DNA of 49,527 nt from Pelagophyceae sp. CCMP2097 (Eukaryota; Sar; Pelagophyceae). Below are positions 9,775 through 21,655 of the stretch, one piece after another. The DNA lies in contig MU657194.1 in assembly GCA_026770575.1 (NCBI GenBank), positions 68,940-118,466 of the forward strand, written 5' to 3'. Each line of letters opens with the position of its first letter. Within the stretch, counting starts at the first letter, position 1. The notes beneath the pieces are model-generated. The model saw nothing but the letters and a program-made list of their open reading frames with translations, did no database searches and was not told the origin of the DNA. Made by a program: the position numbers and the translations under genes.

Positions 9775-10148
9775 AGAAAGGGCCGCCTCGGGGCTAGTCC
9801 GGCCTCGTAGAACAGTGCATCTGTACCCAGAGTCGGGCATCGGATGGTTCGGGAACCTATCCGACACCGTCCGCGCGGGCATCCACGGGGCGGCGATGAC
9901 AAGTCTCGAGGAGACGCCGCGACGCGCGCTTCCGCAAGCATGCCTCTGCTTTTTCTAATCGAAGCTTTCGACCTCGTGTCCCGGAACGTTGAGCGTAATA
10001 AGGCCGTTTGAGAGATAAGCGATGTTTTGGGCACTTTCGTGCCGAAGCAAATACAGGCGTAAGGGTTCTGGCCTCTCTCTTGCGGTGGAGGCACTCCACC
10101 GCACGCACCCGCGGCTCCTGCTTGCGTCGCCCCGGCGGGCCGGCCGCC
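9775..10148. other. Upstream region of the mitoferrin-like gene
   Basis: Space between the hypothetical minus gene and the carrier start at 10149; the two would be divergent. No promoter element or repeat is evident. Confidence 0.4.
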
Positions 10149-11570
10149 ATGGCCGACGGCGGCGAGGGCTCGCTGGATTACCTCGAGGAGTGGGATCCGG
10201 ATAGGGGCGTCTCTTTTGCCCACCACTGCCTCGCCGGCTCAATGTCCGGCCTCGCCGAGCACTGCTGCATGTTCCCCCTCGACACCATCAAGACCAACGC
10301 CCAGTGCGACGGCGCCTGCGGCACAAGACGACCCGTCAGTCTTTGCGTCGCATTCTTGCGCAGGTCGCGGCGGCCGCGGACCGCAGAGGCGATGCGCCGC
10401 ATGCGCGGCGCCGCCCGGGCATTTCTGCCGCCCGTAGGACGTGCTCTGTTTCCGGGCCGCCAAGCAGCTCATGACGGCGAGTTTTGGCCCAGCAGAGTTT
10501 ATTCCGTCGCGGTGGCACGCCGACCCGCGCCGCGATTGCGACGACGCGCGACTTCAACGCCTCGCGCGTAGGACACGTACTCGGGCAGCTCCGGCCTGCG
10601 GCTCTGGCGCGGCGTCGGCGCCGTGACGCTTGCGTGCATACCCGCCCACGCCGTACGTCCACGCCGCGTCCGATTTGGTGTCCGATTTGTCACCCCATGC
10701 CGCGCCGCGGGCCGCGACGCAGTTGGTCGCGCATCGGTGGCATCTAGGTGTACTTTGGCCTCTTTGAGTCGACGCGGTCCGTTATGCAGTCTGCGTCGCG
10801 GGGCCGCGGCGCGCGCGACGTCGGCGACGACGTCCTCGCCAACGGCCTCGCCGGCGCCGTGGCGGCCGTGGGGCACGACGTGATCATGACGCCGGCGGAC
10901 GTGATCAAGCAGCGTTTGCAGCTGGGGCACCACTCGGGCGTCGTCGACGCCTTCCGGAGCGTCGTCGCAGCCGACGGCGCCGCCGGACTGTACAGGTCGC
11001 TGCCCGTCACGCTGGCCATGAACATCCCAAACGGGAGCATTACTGTGGCCGCAAACGAGTTCTTGAAGGCCAGGCTCCGAAAGGTCCAGCACTCGGCAGA
11101 ACCCCTCGGCATCGGATCGCTCCTCGCCTGCGGCGGTGCGTCCGACGAAACCAAAGGGAGGCATGCGAACGAGCCTTGGATGCGCTCTTTCGAACGGCCC
11201 GTGGTTTCATGATGGAACGGCCCGTGACGTGAAATCTCCTTTAGGCCTCGCGGGCGGGTTCGCTTCGCTCCTGACGACGCCCTTTGATGTCGTCAAGACG
11301 CGGCTGCAGACGCAGGGCCTGCAGCAGGCACCCGCGCGGCCACCGGCGGCGGCGGCGGCCTGCCCGAGGAACGCGCGGCAGCTGTCGTCGTTTGCTGCCC
11401 CGGAGGCCGTGCGGTACCGCGGCTTCGCCGACGCGGCCCGGGCCATCTGGGTCGCCGACGGCCCGCGCGGCTTCTTCCGCGGCGCCGCCATGCGCGTCCT
11501 CGCGCAGGCGCCGAGCGTGGCCGTGGTCTGGACCGTCTACGAGACGTTAGTCCACGCCAAATTTTCGTGA
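10149..11570 (+). CDS. Mitochondrial carrier, mitoferrin-like iron transporter
   Basis: Five exons: 10149-10334, 10438-10476, 10572-10652, 10748-11135, 11245-11570, closing in frame to 339 residues. Mitochondrial carriers have three repeats of two membrane helices, each with a P-x-D/E-x-x-K/R signature. Seen: FPLDTIKTNAQ, TPADVIKQRLQ and TPFDVVKTRLQTQG, one per repeat, plus LWRGVGAVTLACIPAHAVYF and LYRSLPVTLAMNIPNGS, which match mitoferrin (SLC25A28/37, yeast Mrs3/4) better than nucleotide carriers. Mitoferrins import ferrous iron across the inner membrane for haem and Fe-S synthesis. Exon 2 is supported by spacing: without it the first repeat would be too short. Its donor is GC (ACG|GCGAGT). 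The intron at 10653-10747 lies between A and V of PAHAV. Confidence 0.82.
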
Positions 11571-12000
11571 AGGGGCCGCCCGAACACGGACCAACAGCCT
11601 GTGCTCGCGCGCGCGCCGGCCGAGCAGGGAAGGGGAGCGGCCCCGGTAACAAAGAACATGTGTGTCCCGAACTCCCGCAACCCGACGAGGTGGGACTGGC
11701 ACAATTGGACGCCACGCTTGTCGTGGACGAGCAGGCATATTCAAGGGGGCTTGGATTCTATCGTGCCGTCCTCGCTGCAGTTGATACCGGACTGGCAGAG
11801 GACCCCTGCAGACCATCCTCCAGCAGCCACAGTCTCGTCGCGCAGCCTCGAGGGAAGGCTCTCTGCCTCGCAGCTCGGAAACTCTGTCTCTCGCGTCCAA
11901 GAAGCCACCTTGCCCGGGGAACCTCACGCCCGCGTTGAGATTTGAAAGCAGCTTTTCAACTTTAGTGAGGCTTGCGCACTGGCATGCCCGGCGCGGCGGC
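11571..12000. other. Intergenic between mitoferrin-like gene and FUSED kinase
   Basis: Both flanking genes run on the plus strand. The stretch probably holds the 3' end of the carrier transcript and the promoter of the kinase. Open frames here on both strands look like chance. No repeat or RNA seen. Confidence 0.4.
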
Positions 12001-15000
12001 ATGGCGGCGACGAGTCTGTCCCCGATCCTGAAGCAGGGCCACGCGGACTCGTGCGTTTAGCGCCGCTCAATCTGACTCTTTCTCGGCCTGGAGCGTGGAA
12101 GCGCAGGTACATCGTGCTCGAGCGCGTCGGAGAGGGCTCGCACGCGACTGCGTCTCGAAGCAGACGTTTGCGCGGGCCTTCTACGGCGGCCCGCGGGGCG
12201 CCACGCCGGCCCGGCCGGCCGGCGACGGACCATGCCGTGGCGGGAGGTTTCGAGAGGGCGCAAAGGAGGGAGCGTCTGTTCCTCTCTGTTCCTACAGAGG
12301 TCAGAGCCGCCGAGGGCACCGGCACCGCCGACGAGCGGCCGCGCCGCGCCGCACGGTGGCGCGACGGCTTCCCCGGACGAGGGCCGCGATGCCTGTGGCG
12401 TCCCTCTTTGTCGGAGACGTCGCTGGGTAGGCCGCGCTAACCGCCCGTCGCAGGTTCGGCAAGGTCTACAAGGGCCGGCGCAAGTTTACGGGGCAGACGG
12501 TGGCTCTGAAGTTTATCAGCAAGCATGGAAAGTCTGAGCGGGACATGCGCAACCTCCGACAGGTTTGTGGAAGTCCGATCGTCTCCGTCTTTCGACGGCT
12601 CCCCGCGTAGGAGATTGCGATTCTGTCCAAGCTGGACCACGCGAACATTGTGAAGATGTTTGACTACTTTGAGACTGAGCGCGAATTCTGCGTCGTGACG
12701 GAGTTCGCGCAAGGGGAACTCTTCGAAATCTTAGAAGAGGACGGCACCTTACCGGAAGAGACGGTGCGCGACGTCGCGCGGCAGCTCGTCAAGGCGCTGC
12801 ATTACCTGCATTCGCAGCGCATTATCCACCGCGACTTGAAGCCCCAAAACGTTTTGCTCGGCGCCAACGGCAGGGTCAAACTCTGCGACTTTGGCTTCGC
12901 ACGTGCAATGTCCATGGACACTATTGTGCTCACGTCCATCAAGGGCACGCCTCTGTACATGGCCCCCGAACTCGTCAAGGAACAACCGTACGACCACACC
13001 GTCGACCTCTGGTCTTTGGGAGTCATCCTCTTCGAGCTCTTGACGGGCCAGCCGCCGTTCTACACAAACTCCATCTACTCGTTGATCAACCACATCGTGA
13101 AAGATCCGGTGGTGTACCCGCCGCAGCTGTCTCCAAGGGCCGTCTCGTTCCTTTCCGGCCTGCTTCAAAAGGACCCAAAGGCCAGACTGAGCTGGCCGCA
13201 GCTGTTAAGGCACCCGCTCGTCGCGGATACCGAATCCGACTTGGACGCGCACGCGCAGCAAGAGGCTTTTTACGACCAATGCGGCGGCGCCGGTCCGCCG
13301 CGTGGCCGCCTCGAAAGGTTCTTGGCCTTCATGGACGGCCCAGAGGCCGCAACGCCCGCTGCCGACGACGACGCGATGGCGCTGACGCTGGACGGCGCGG
13401 CGCCCGCGACGCCCGCGGCGCCCGCGACGCCCGCGGCGGCGCACAGTTTTACAGCACAAGGGCGGCCAGAGGAGCGGCGGCAAGAGGAGCGGCGGCCGGA
13501 CCTGGCGGAGCGGCGGCCCGAGGCGGCGGAGCGGCAGGAGCGCCGCGCCTCGGAGCCGCCGCAGCCGGTCGCCTCTGCTTCGGGCCGGCGTCGCGCGGCG
13601 TCGGATATGTCGATGAAGCGCCCCATGTCCGACGACGGCTCCGAGGCGACGGACGGCGCGTCAGACGACGACGACGCCACGGCGGACACGGCGCAGCCGC
13701 CGGCGGCGCACCACCGCAAGCGACGCGACCCGGCGTTCCCGCCCGGCGGCGGCGTTGAAAAAGCATTCCACCACGCCACCGACGCGACCGTGGCCAGGGC
13801 CAAGGCCGCGCCGGCCGCGCGCGACGCGCCGGGCAGCGCGCGCGACGCGCCGGCCGCGCGCGAGGCCGACCGCCTCCGGCCGGGGCCGGCGTCGGTCCCG
13901 GCGCGGCCGGTGGCGGCGGGCGCGTGCGACGTGCCAAAGTGGCTCGCCGGCTACCAGCAGTCTTCTGCGCGCGCCGTCGACGACGTGGCGGTGTTTGCCG
14001 AAGAATTGCGCGACGCTCTTTCGGCACTGGCCTCGCGCGACGACTTTGGCGACGTCGCATCGCAATGCTGCGCCGCCGGCGCGGCAGAGTTTTCGCACCT
14101 GCAGCGCGGCGCATCGTCGCCGCGCAGGCGGCGCGACGCCGACGGCGACGCGCTTGACGTCTTCCACCGCTGCTTGGCCCCGACGCTGCGCGTCCTCGAG
14201 CGCGCCTTGGCCGATGACGGCGCTTTGGGCAAGCGAAAACGGCGCGCGGCGCCGCCGGCGCTGCAGTTTTTGGGGCAGTTGGTGCTCATGCCCGCGTGGC
14301 TGCGCGAGCGCCAGGACGACGCCGCGCGGCCCTCGGCCGTCGTCACGGCCACGGAGCGCTGGGCTCTGGCGGCGACTTTGCGATCGGCGCTGGCCTGCGG
14401 CGACGGCGCCGTCTCCGCCGCGGGCGCAGCGTGCATTTCTCAACTCCTGCGGCGAGCGACGCCGGCGACGTTCGACGTCGTCCTCGCGCACCAACTGCCC
14501 CGCGCAGTCGCCGCGCTGCTCGTCGGCGCCGACGTGGAGGGCCGGAGCATTGCAAAGGTCGCGGCGTCTGCGCTGGCGAATATGCTGGAACCGCCCTACA
14601 ATTCGCACTGGACGACAGCAAGATTCCCTTTATCTCTCGCCTTTCGCCTCGAGGCCGCCTCGTCGCGCGGCGTTGCCGACTACGCCGAGCTGTTCTTCAC
14701 CGCGCCCTGCGCGACGGTTTTGGGGACTGAAAGTGCGGCTGGGGCGGCGGTGGTGGAGCGGTACTCTTTAAGGAGGCGCATCGAAGTCTCCGTCGCCGAC
14801 GCTTTGGCGGACTCTACGGCGCTCGCGGACCAGCTCGACGACGTGGCGCGCTCCGTTTCGGATGGCGCGCCGGAGGCATCGTCGGATTTTGAGGCTGCGG
14901 TTTTAAACGTCGTGCGGTGCTCGTCCGCCTCCGCGGCGACGGCGCGCGCCTTGGCGACGCCGAAATGCCTCGCTTTGCTCCTCTCGACTTTGGCGACCGC

Positions 15001-16934
15001 CGGCGACGACCGCGCATACGCCGAGGGCCTGGCGTTGTCGGCTTTGGCGACTGCGGCGCGGGCGGACGCGCTCACCGTAAGCGACATGCTCGCCGCGGTG
15101 GACCACGCGCGCCGCGCCATGCACACGCGCCTCGACGCGCGCCTCATCTCCGCCGCCGCCGCGTTGCTGGACGCATCGCTGCAGTCGGCGCGGAGGCTCG
15201 CGGATGTTGCAGCCAACGACGCTCGAGACTCGTCATCGCACCAACTCACGGGCCCAAACTCCGTCGCCACGGCGGTGCTCAAGGCCGCCGCTGCGCCAAA
15301 GGCGCTGAGCGCAGTCTGGCGCGTCCTGCGCTACGACGAGGACGCGGTGGCGTCTTCGCAATCGGGCCGCGTCTCCGACTCGGCCGGCGGCGAGCGGCCC
15401 ATCTCGCTGCTCTTGGACGGCGCGCGCCTCGGCGCGCGGTCCGCGGGCATGCTCGATGCGCCGCTGCAGCTCCTGGCCCACGCGGCGGCGCTGGTGCCGT
15501 TGATCGGCGCGCGGCTCCGTGCCGCGCAGCTCTGGCCGCCCTTGGCCGCCCAGCTCCACGCCGGCGGGGCCAACGAGCTGTCGCCCGCGGGCGTCGTCGC
15601 CGCGCTAGGATGCCTGCGCAGCATGCTCGACTCTGCTTCTGCGGCGGAGAGGATGGACCTGCTGGCCCCGGCGTCGCCGCAGAAGCACGCGGGACTCCTC
15701 CGCGTCGCCGCCGCTTTATCGTCGCCGGCGCACATCTCGCGCGTCTTCGCCTGGCCCGACGCCTCCGGGGGCGCCGCGGGCGTCTCTTCGACGCTGTCGG
15801 CGGTGGCGCAGCTCCTGCGGTCGTCGCTCGCCGGCGCGTCGTCCGACTCGCCGCCGCCGCGCGCCGCCGCCACGGCAGACGAGGGCCACGCGCGGCTGCG
15901 GCGGGCGCTGGCGGAGTCGAAGATGGCGCGCGCCCTGGCCAAGACGCTGCTGCTGCCGGCAGCCGACGGGGGCGCGCTGGACGGGGGAGCGCTGACCGCC
16001 GTCGCCGAACTCCTCTCGCGCGTCGCTTTGCTCGGCGCCGACCTCGCGGAGCACGCGGCGAGGCACGACGCCGTCGCCGCCCTGGCGCACGCGGGCTGCT
16101 TCGACGTCTCGCGCGCGCCCCCGCGCGCTCTGGTCAACGCACTCTTGGTCGCGTCGCAGCTGGCTCGCGGCCAGGCCGACGCGCAGCGTGCGCCGTGCGC
16201 CGGCGAGGACGCCGACGTCTGCGCCGCGGCGCTGCAGCGCGCCTCTTTAGAAAGGTATTTGCCGGACCTGCTCGCTCACGGGGACGCGGCCGTCCGCGCC
16301 AAGGCGTGCAACCTCGTCGGCAACCTCTGCCGCCACTCGCCGGCGTTTTACGATGCGTTGGTGCTGGCGTCGCCGACGCCGCAGGCCCGCAACGCGTCCG
16401 AGGCGTCTGCCTTGGACAGAGTCGTAGAGTGCGCCGGCGACGCCGACGACGCGACTCGCAAGTTCGCATGCTTCGCCCTGGGCAACGCCGCCTTCCACTC
16501 GGCGAGACTGTACTCGCGCCTCCGCGGCGCCATCCAACCGCTCGTGCGCGCGCTCGAGGGCGACGCCGACGAGAAGACTCGCGCCAACGCCGCGGGCGCT
16601 CTGGGCAACCTCGCAAGGAACGGACCGCAGCTCTGCGCCGACCTCGCGCGCGGCGGCGCGCCGAACGCGCTCCTCGCCGCCGCAAACGGCGGGCCAGATT
16701 CCTCGAGGAGGGTGCGTTTCTCGGGAAGCCGCTCGCCATCCTCGGAGAGCGATCTCGTAGGTGGCGCTCTTCTCGCTGGGCACGCTGGCGGCGTACGGCG
16801 CGTGCCGCGCGGCGCTGGACCAATCCGCGCTGGAGAAGTGCCTCGGCAACGCGGACGCGTCCGCGGACGCCATGCTCCGTAAGTACGCCCAGCGCCTCCG
16901 ATCCAAGCTCGCGCTCTCGCCCGGCGCGTCGTAG
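12001..16934 (+). CDS. STK36: FUSED-family serine/threonine kinase with armadillo-like repeats
   Basis: Exons 12001-12050, 12107-12139, 12454-12562, 12611-16711 and 16761-16934 join to 1,488 residues. Seen in order: glycine loop [23 protein letters not shown] with the ATP lysine, HRDLKPQN (about 137), DFG (about 157), GTPLYMAPE (about 182) and [18 protein letters not shown]; then a disordered A/P/R/E-rich region (about 290-480); then a long helical repeat region ending in armadillo-like units ([18 protein letters not shown], then [15 protein letters not shown]). This order and the Fused-type kinase sequence fit animal STK36/Fused and plant TIO. In animals STK36 is needed for the central pair of motile cilia; plant TIO acts in cytokinesis. 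The 314-bp second intron needs a GC donor (TC|GCACGCG) to keep the conserved GEGSFGKV loop. The 49-bp last intron starts GTGCG. Confidence 0.9.
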
Positions 16935-17293
16935 CCCGCAAGGACCGAGCAAATCAAGAACGTCGCGCCGCACCGACGGCTCATATTTAAGTCACTGGCA
17001 TAGGAATCCTATATCGGCTCATATATCCAACGACCTTGCAAAGCCTGGCAAAGGGCCAACTTTCTAGGCCTCGAAGGGCCCGCTGCCAGCCTCGAGCGGC
17101 GCGGGGGGGTGAGATAACCACTTGATCCAAGAGGCAGCCGAGACTGCAATCAAGGAGCGGCTGTTGCGGCGCGAGGGGGTGCATGGCTCCGCCTCTGGAG
17201 GCCCTCTAGTTGGGAGGCTTGCCGAGAAGAGGCATAGTCTGGAGACTGGGCAGAAGTCGTTATCTCGTCGCCTTGCCGCCTTTTTCGTGCCGG
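16935..17293. other. Intergenic, convergent 3' ends
   Basis: Between the FUSED kinase stop and the elongase stop. Includes the short run TATAGGAATCCTATATCGGC near 16997-17020, a small palindrome. No gene seen. Confidence 0.45.
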
Positions 17294-18328
17294 TCAGGCG
17301 GCCTTTGCCTTTGCTTTGAAGACGTAGTTCTCGAGGAAGAGCTTGAGGAACAAGCCAAAGTATGAAAAGTACATTGCGAGGCCCAAAATGGAGTTGGTTT
17401 TGTTGACGTTGCATTCCTTGCCGCCAATCTGGTAGAGGATAGCCCGCACCTGAAAAATGACATCAAAGCCTCTCCATCGACGTCGTATAGGGACGCCGCT
17501 TCGACGATGATGGAGATGCCCAAGAGCATTTGGCAGAGCTGCAACAAAGTGATGTAAATCGCAAACTTCTGCACCGCTTTCCTAAAACTCGTCTGCGTCA
17601 CCGCAAAGTACGCGTACATGACGGCGTGCACGCCATAGTTCATCGAAGCGAACCAGATGCCCGTGGACCTATGTCGGACCGTGCGTGGGAGGCAAGAGCC
17701 CCGCGCGTTTGCACCACGAAAGGACGCGGTCGAATGACGTCTGGGCGCTGTACGAGTGCCAGCAGAAGAGGAGGACCGTGGCGTGGTGCCACCAGTGCAG
17801 CAAAATGACCTTCCTTCCCGCGGCGAGGAGGAGGAAGGTGTCACCGAGTTCGAAGAACTTGGAGTAGACGAACGCGGCCACGAACGCGCCGTGCGTCCCG
17901 GTGCCGTACCAGCCGGCGTGGGCGCACGTGCAGAAATAAAGACCGTTGGAACGCAGCTCGCTGAACAGGACGGGTGCGCAGGCCAAAAAACCGCACATCG
18001 AAAACACTGAAAGCATCACGTTCCAGCACAGCGCGGTGCTGCGCAGCTCGACCTTGATGGTAAACTTCTCCTTGGCGGCGAAGATTGCGAGAATGTACAT
18101 GGAGACGAAAAAGAGCGGCACTTCCCATCGCAGCCCCGTCTCGATGGACCAGACGTAGCCGTTGAAGACTTGAAAGTCGGCCGACCGGAAGAAGTGGAGA
18201 TTGTAGCCTTGCCAATTCGAATGCCGCGCGATCAGTCTAAACGGGTCCGTCTCAGGGAAGGGCGGAGTTGGGGTGAGGTCGGCCACAAACTCGGCCCAGG
18301 AAGGCAACCACGCCGCCAGCGCCGCCAT
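17294..18328 (-). CDS. ELO-family very-long-chain fatty acid elongase
   Basis: Exons 17739-18328, 17506-17668 and 17294-17449 join to 302 residues. The family is the condensing enzyme (3-ketoacyl-CoA synthase) of microsomal fatty-acid elongation. Seen: the catalytic histidine box HWWHHATVLLFCWHS, several hydrophobic helices, KFFELGDTFLLL before the box, the STGIWFASMNYGVHAVMYAY helix after it, and CNVNKTNSILGLAMYFSYF near the end. The C terminus KAKAKAA has the K-x-K-x-x form of an ER retrieval signal. Introns are 70 and 56 bp and use less usual donors (GTCAT, GTCGA) chosen because they restore the conserved T-STGIWF and II-VRAILYQ joins exactly. Chain-length preference (saturated versus polyunsaturated) cannot be told by eye. 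Lies head to tail with the RING-Sel1 gene. Confidence 0.88.
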
Positions 18329-18516
18329 GGCGTTTTGGGGAAACGACCCGGCGGAAGAGGCCGGTGTATGCCTCGACGACGTCGGAACTGCACTAGCTGG
18401 CTGCCACTGGCAAGGCAAGCAGAATCGCCAAAATCGCCAAAAATAAGTGTTCAAAGAAAGGGTTGCGCCCCCCTATCGGGGGTTGCTGCCGCAAAAAGGG
18501 AAGGCTGCGCGACGGG

Positions 18517-19433
18517 CTAAGGGTCCAACGAACGATACGGGTAGAAACTGCTACGTTTATTTATGCACGAGGAACCTTCGGTCCCGATGGACCGCTTTGG
18601 AAAGCTTCCAGTTAAGATGCAACGCTGGCCTTCCTTGAAGTGCATCTTCGCGTGGTCTTCGTCATCCGGAAGCCAAAGGTGGCAGAGTACGCCGTAGTGC
18701 ACGCCGAGGCGGAACATGGCCTCGGCGTTCAACAGAATAGTGGCGTCCATCCAGCACCGCACGGCGAGGTTGTCCGACTGCGGCACGCCGATGCCCTCGT
18801 AGTGCAAGACGCCGAGATCGTGTAGAGCGAGCGCGTACCTGTCGTCTGCTGCGCGTTGGAACCAGTCGGCGGCGGCGGCGGCGGCGGCGAGGACGCCGTC
18901 GTCGCCCAGCAACAAAGTCCGCGCGAGGACGAACTTGGCCTTTGTGTGGCCTTTGGCCGCAGCGATCCTAAGGCATACGACGGCGCGACGAAGGTCCTGC
19001 GGAAGGTCCGGCTGGCCGACGAGTAACCACGTGTAGAGGTGGTAGTACGCGTCGGCATTGCCGCGGTTCACGTGAATCATCAGCCGGTTAGTCTGTTCGG
19101 CGTCGGTGTAGTGCCCCAAGACTCGGCAGTGCGGGCAGAGATTGGACACCTTCAGCCATGATGCGGCGCAGGGGACGCACAGGTACTGCATGCAGCATAA
19201 CTAGGCACACGCGTCACAGTCACACTGGGCGCGAGGAGCCAGAGGCACGCGCGCGCGCGCCGGAGGAACGCCCCAGCCGCAGGAGCACAGGCACTGGCGC
19301 GCAAGGACATGCAGCTTACCTGGACGGGAGTGGCACCGAGTTCCGACGTCAGCGGGTCCGTGCAAACCAAGCACCGAACGCGATTGGAAAGCGACAGAGC
19401 TTCGAGGTCGCGATAGCGAGCTTTCCGGTGCAT
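18517..19433 (-). CDS. RING-like zinc finger protein with Sel1 repeats
   Basis: Exons 19320-19433 and 18517-19185 join (134-bp intron, donor GTAAG, acceptor TGCAG) to 260 residues. Seen: paired cysteines VRCLVCTDPL, LCVPCAASWL and LCPHC, a compact RING-like set with cysteines in place of the usual histidine, split by the intron; then Sel1-type helical repeats, for example CLRIAAAKGHTKAKFVLART and LHDLGVLHYEGIGVPQSDNL. Sel1 repeats are protein-binding solenoids. The first ATG of the reading frame after an upstream non-ATG stretch is at 19433. Function is probably as an adaptor or E3-like protein; no substrate can be suggested. It is the intact counterpart of the broken locus at 4417-6409, though too diverged to be its direct source. 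Confidence 0.75.
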
Positions 19434-21113
19434 CCTCGGTCGCCGTGGACGCACGCCGCCGACGTAGGGCCTGCACCGCCTGGGACCTGAGCTTCGGGAC
19501 AGGTCTTCGCGGCCAGTTGAAGAGGAGAGAGCGAGAAAGGGACAGAGAGATTGGCCAATTTCGAAGCGTATGAGGGCCCTGTGGGCCGTGCGAGGTCGCG
19601 GCTTGTTAAATCGCGTTTGGCGCTCAGTGAGCGTATGGTAAGAAGGGCCTACTTGGAATACGAGCTCAACGCCCGAACCTTAACGGAGTCGAACTGCGCG
19701 CGTGGTGCCCTCTTAGTGTGTTCCCCATTCTCCTGCAGTGAGCCTCGTGACGTGTGATGGTAAAGGGACGCCCGGGCCGCAAACAAGGTTTTACAAAATG
19801 GCATTTAAAAAGCGAGGATCGGACTTCGAGACTACAATTATATTCGCCCTAGGAATTCCTACTGCACGTGGCTCGTCGCGCCTGCCTCTCCGAGACTCCC
19901 CGGGATATTAAATAAAACCCTCGCGCCTCACGTTTAGACCCGCTTTTGGCAAATGCGATTGAGGCTTTCGGAGGATCTGTTTGGTACGATCGACGCGCCT
20001 CGACGCAGGCTTTCAAAATCCGTTTTTTTAGCTCCGTGGACGGGGTCCGCGCTGAAATACTCGCGCCCAAAGTTCAACGGAATCTCGTTTAAATTTTGAA
20101 AATTTGACATTGGGGCATGCATGCAGTACCTAAGATTAGGTATAAACCTCCTGAGGCGCAGATCGAGCGCAGCGAGCCAATTTTCGCCAAAACGAACGCG
20201 CAAAGTCACGCCAGCTGGAGATAGAGTTTTTGGAGCATTCGGTTTTGTGCGAGGTCAATTTTGAGGTCATTCTTCGGGCGCCTCGCGCGCGGGCACCTTT
20301 GCCCCAAGCGCCGAGCGGAGGGTCAGGGGTCCGAGTATAGGGACACCGGCTTGTGTAGGGTCTCATCTATGGGCGGGAACCGTTTTACTCGACGCCGGCA
20401 CGTATAGGCCAGATGCGGGGGTGAAGTGCGAAATGGTCTCAACTTGGAGGGGCGCTCACGGCGCTCAGAGTGGTGCCCAAATCGCAGCTTTCAGAATTTC
20501 GTGATCTACTCACCGAGGCACATCCCCGAGAGCCACAAACGAATTTGGCGTTCGGGACTTGGTGCTTACCAAAACTTGGCCGACGTTCATACGAGGCACG
20601 TCATGCCCATGAAAAACACGCAATCGGCCTATAAGACCGACGCCGACTGGTGCACCATCTGTAGGGCCATGAAGCCGACGTCCCCAGCGAGTATCGCGGC
20701 ACGAGTGGCCCTAATCGGCGACTTGGAAGAGTGTCGCGGAGACGCTCCATTGTCAGAGTGAAATCGGGTCGAAGGCGGGTTTCTTTTCGTGATCTTTCTT
20801 TATCAGCCCCACGTACAGTGCCATCCGGAGCACACATCTCCGAGCTGCGATTTCGGACACACTCGTTCGCGCGCTGCCGTCGAGCGCCGAAATTTGAATT
20901 CAAGGGAGTCGACTCGGCTCTCCCCACAGGCCTCTATACCCCAAACTTATTGCCTTAGAGGGGGCGCGGGTACCATACGGAACGGGCTCCGCGCTCTTCT
21001 TCCGCTTGGGCATGCGCGCCCGCGCGTCTCAGCCCCGAGAAGTTTGTCTCCGAGACCCCCAAAACCGAATGCTCCACAAAACTTTATCTCCACGTGGGTA
21101 TATAGGAGCATGT
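19434..21113. other. Gene-poor region, lower GC, no gene recognised
   Basis: Left part of a roughly 5-kb repeat island. Composition is more AT-rich than the gene blocks. The perfect palindrome AGGAATTCCT occurs at 19851-19860. A few open frames (for example 20426-20761) have no family resemblance and poor codon bias. It may be old transposon debris. Confidence 0.45.
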
Positions 21114-21655
21114 CGTGACTCTTTATATACCCAGCCTCCAGCGGACCAGAGCACTGGGACGCGATATCCCTTTTGCTCTTCCTATCAACACGATAGGAGA
21201 TATCTCCGGTTACGGGCCTTACGTTACTCTNNNNNNNNNNNNNNNNNNNNNNNNNNNNNNNNNNNNNNNNNNNNNNNNNNNNNNNNNNNNNNNNNNNNNN
21301 NNNNNNNNNNNNNNNNNNNNNNNNNNNNNNNNNNNNNNNNNNNNNNNNNNNNNNNNNNNNNNNNNNNNNNNNNNNNNNNNNNNNNNNNNNNNNNNNNNNN
21401 NNNNNNNNNNNNNNNNNNNNNNNNNNNNNNNNNNNNNNNNNNNNNNNNNNNNNNNNNNNNNNNNNNNNNNNNNNNNNNNNNNNNNNNNNNNNNNNNNNNN
21501 NNNNNNNNNNNNNNNNNNNNNNNNNNNNNNNNNNNNNNNNNNNNNNNNNNNNNNNNNNNNCGTGACTCTTTATATACCCAGTCTCCAGCGGACCAGAGCA
21601 CTGGGACGCGATATCCCTTTTGCTCTTCCTATCAACACGATAGGAGATATCTCCG
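21114..21655. repeat. Tandem repeat array collapsed around an assembly gap
   Basis: A unit of about 95 bp beginning CGTGACTCTTTATATACCCA and ending GGAGATATCTCCG occurs at 21114-21208 and again at 21561-21655, differing at about one base. Between them lie 330 N (21231-21560) after 22 bases of unrelated sequence. The gap edge coincides exactly with the start of the second copy, so the true array length is unknown. Confidence 0.85.
21231..21560. other. Assembly gap (330 N)
   Basis: Unsequenced; any open frame drawn across it is meaningless. Confidence 1.

Noticed and set aside
13205..14608. Long minus-strand frames inside the FUSED kinase
   Set aside because: Arginine/alanine-rich antisense shadows produced by extreme GC at third positions.
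12650..16882. The 1,410-residue open frame taken as the complete kinase
   Set aside because: It starts mid-domain at a GTG; upstream exons supply the glycine loop and lysine, and the real end lies past a 49-bp intron at 16934.
20426..20761. 111-residue plus-strand frame in the repeat island
   Set aside because: No family resemblance and no codon bias like the real genes.
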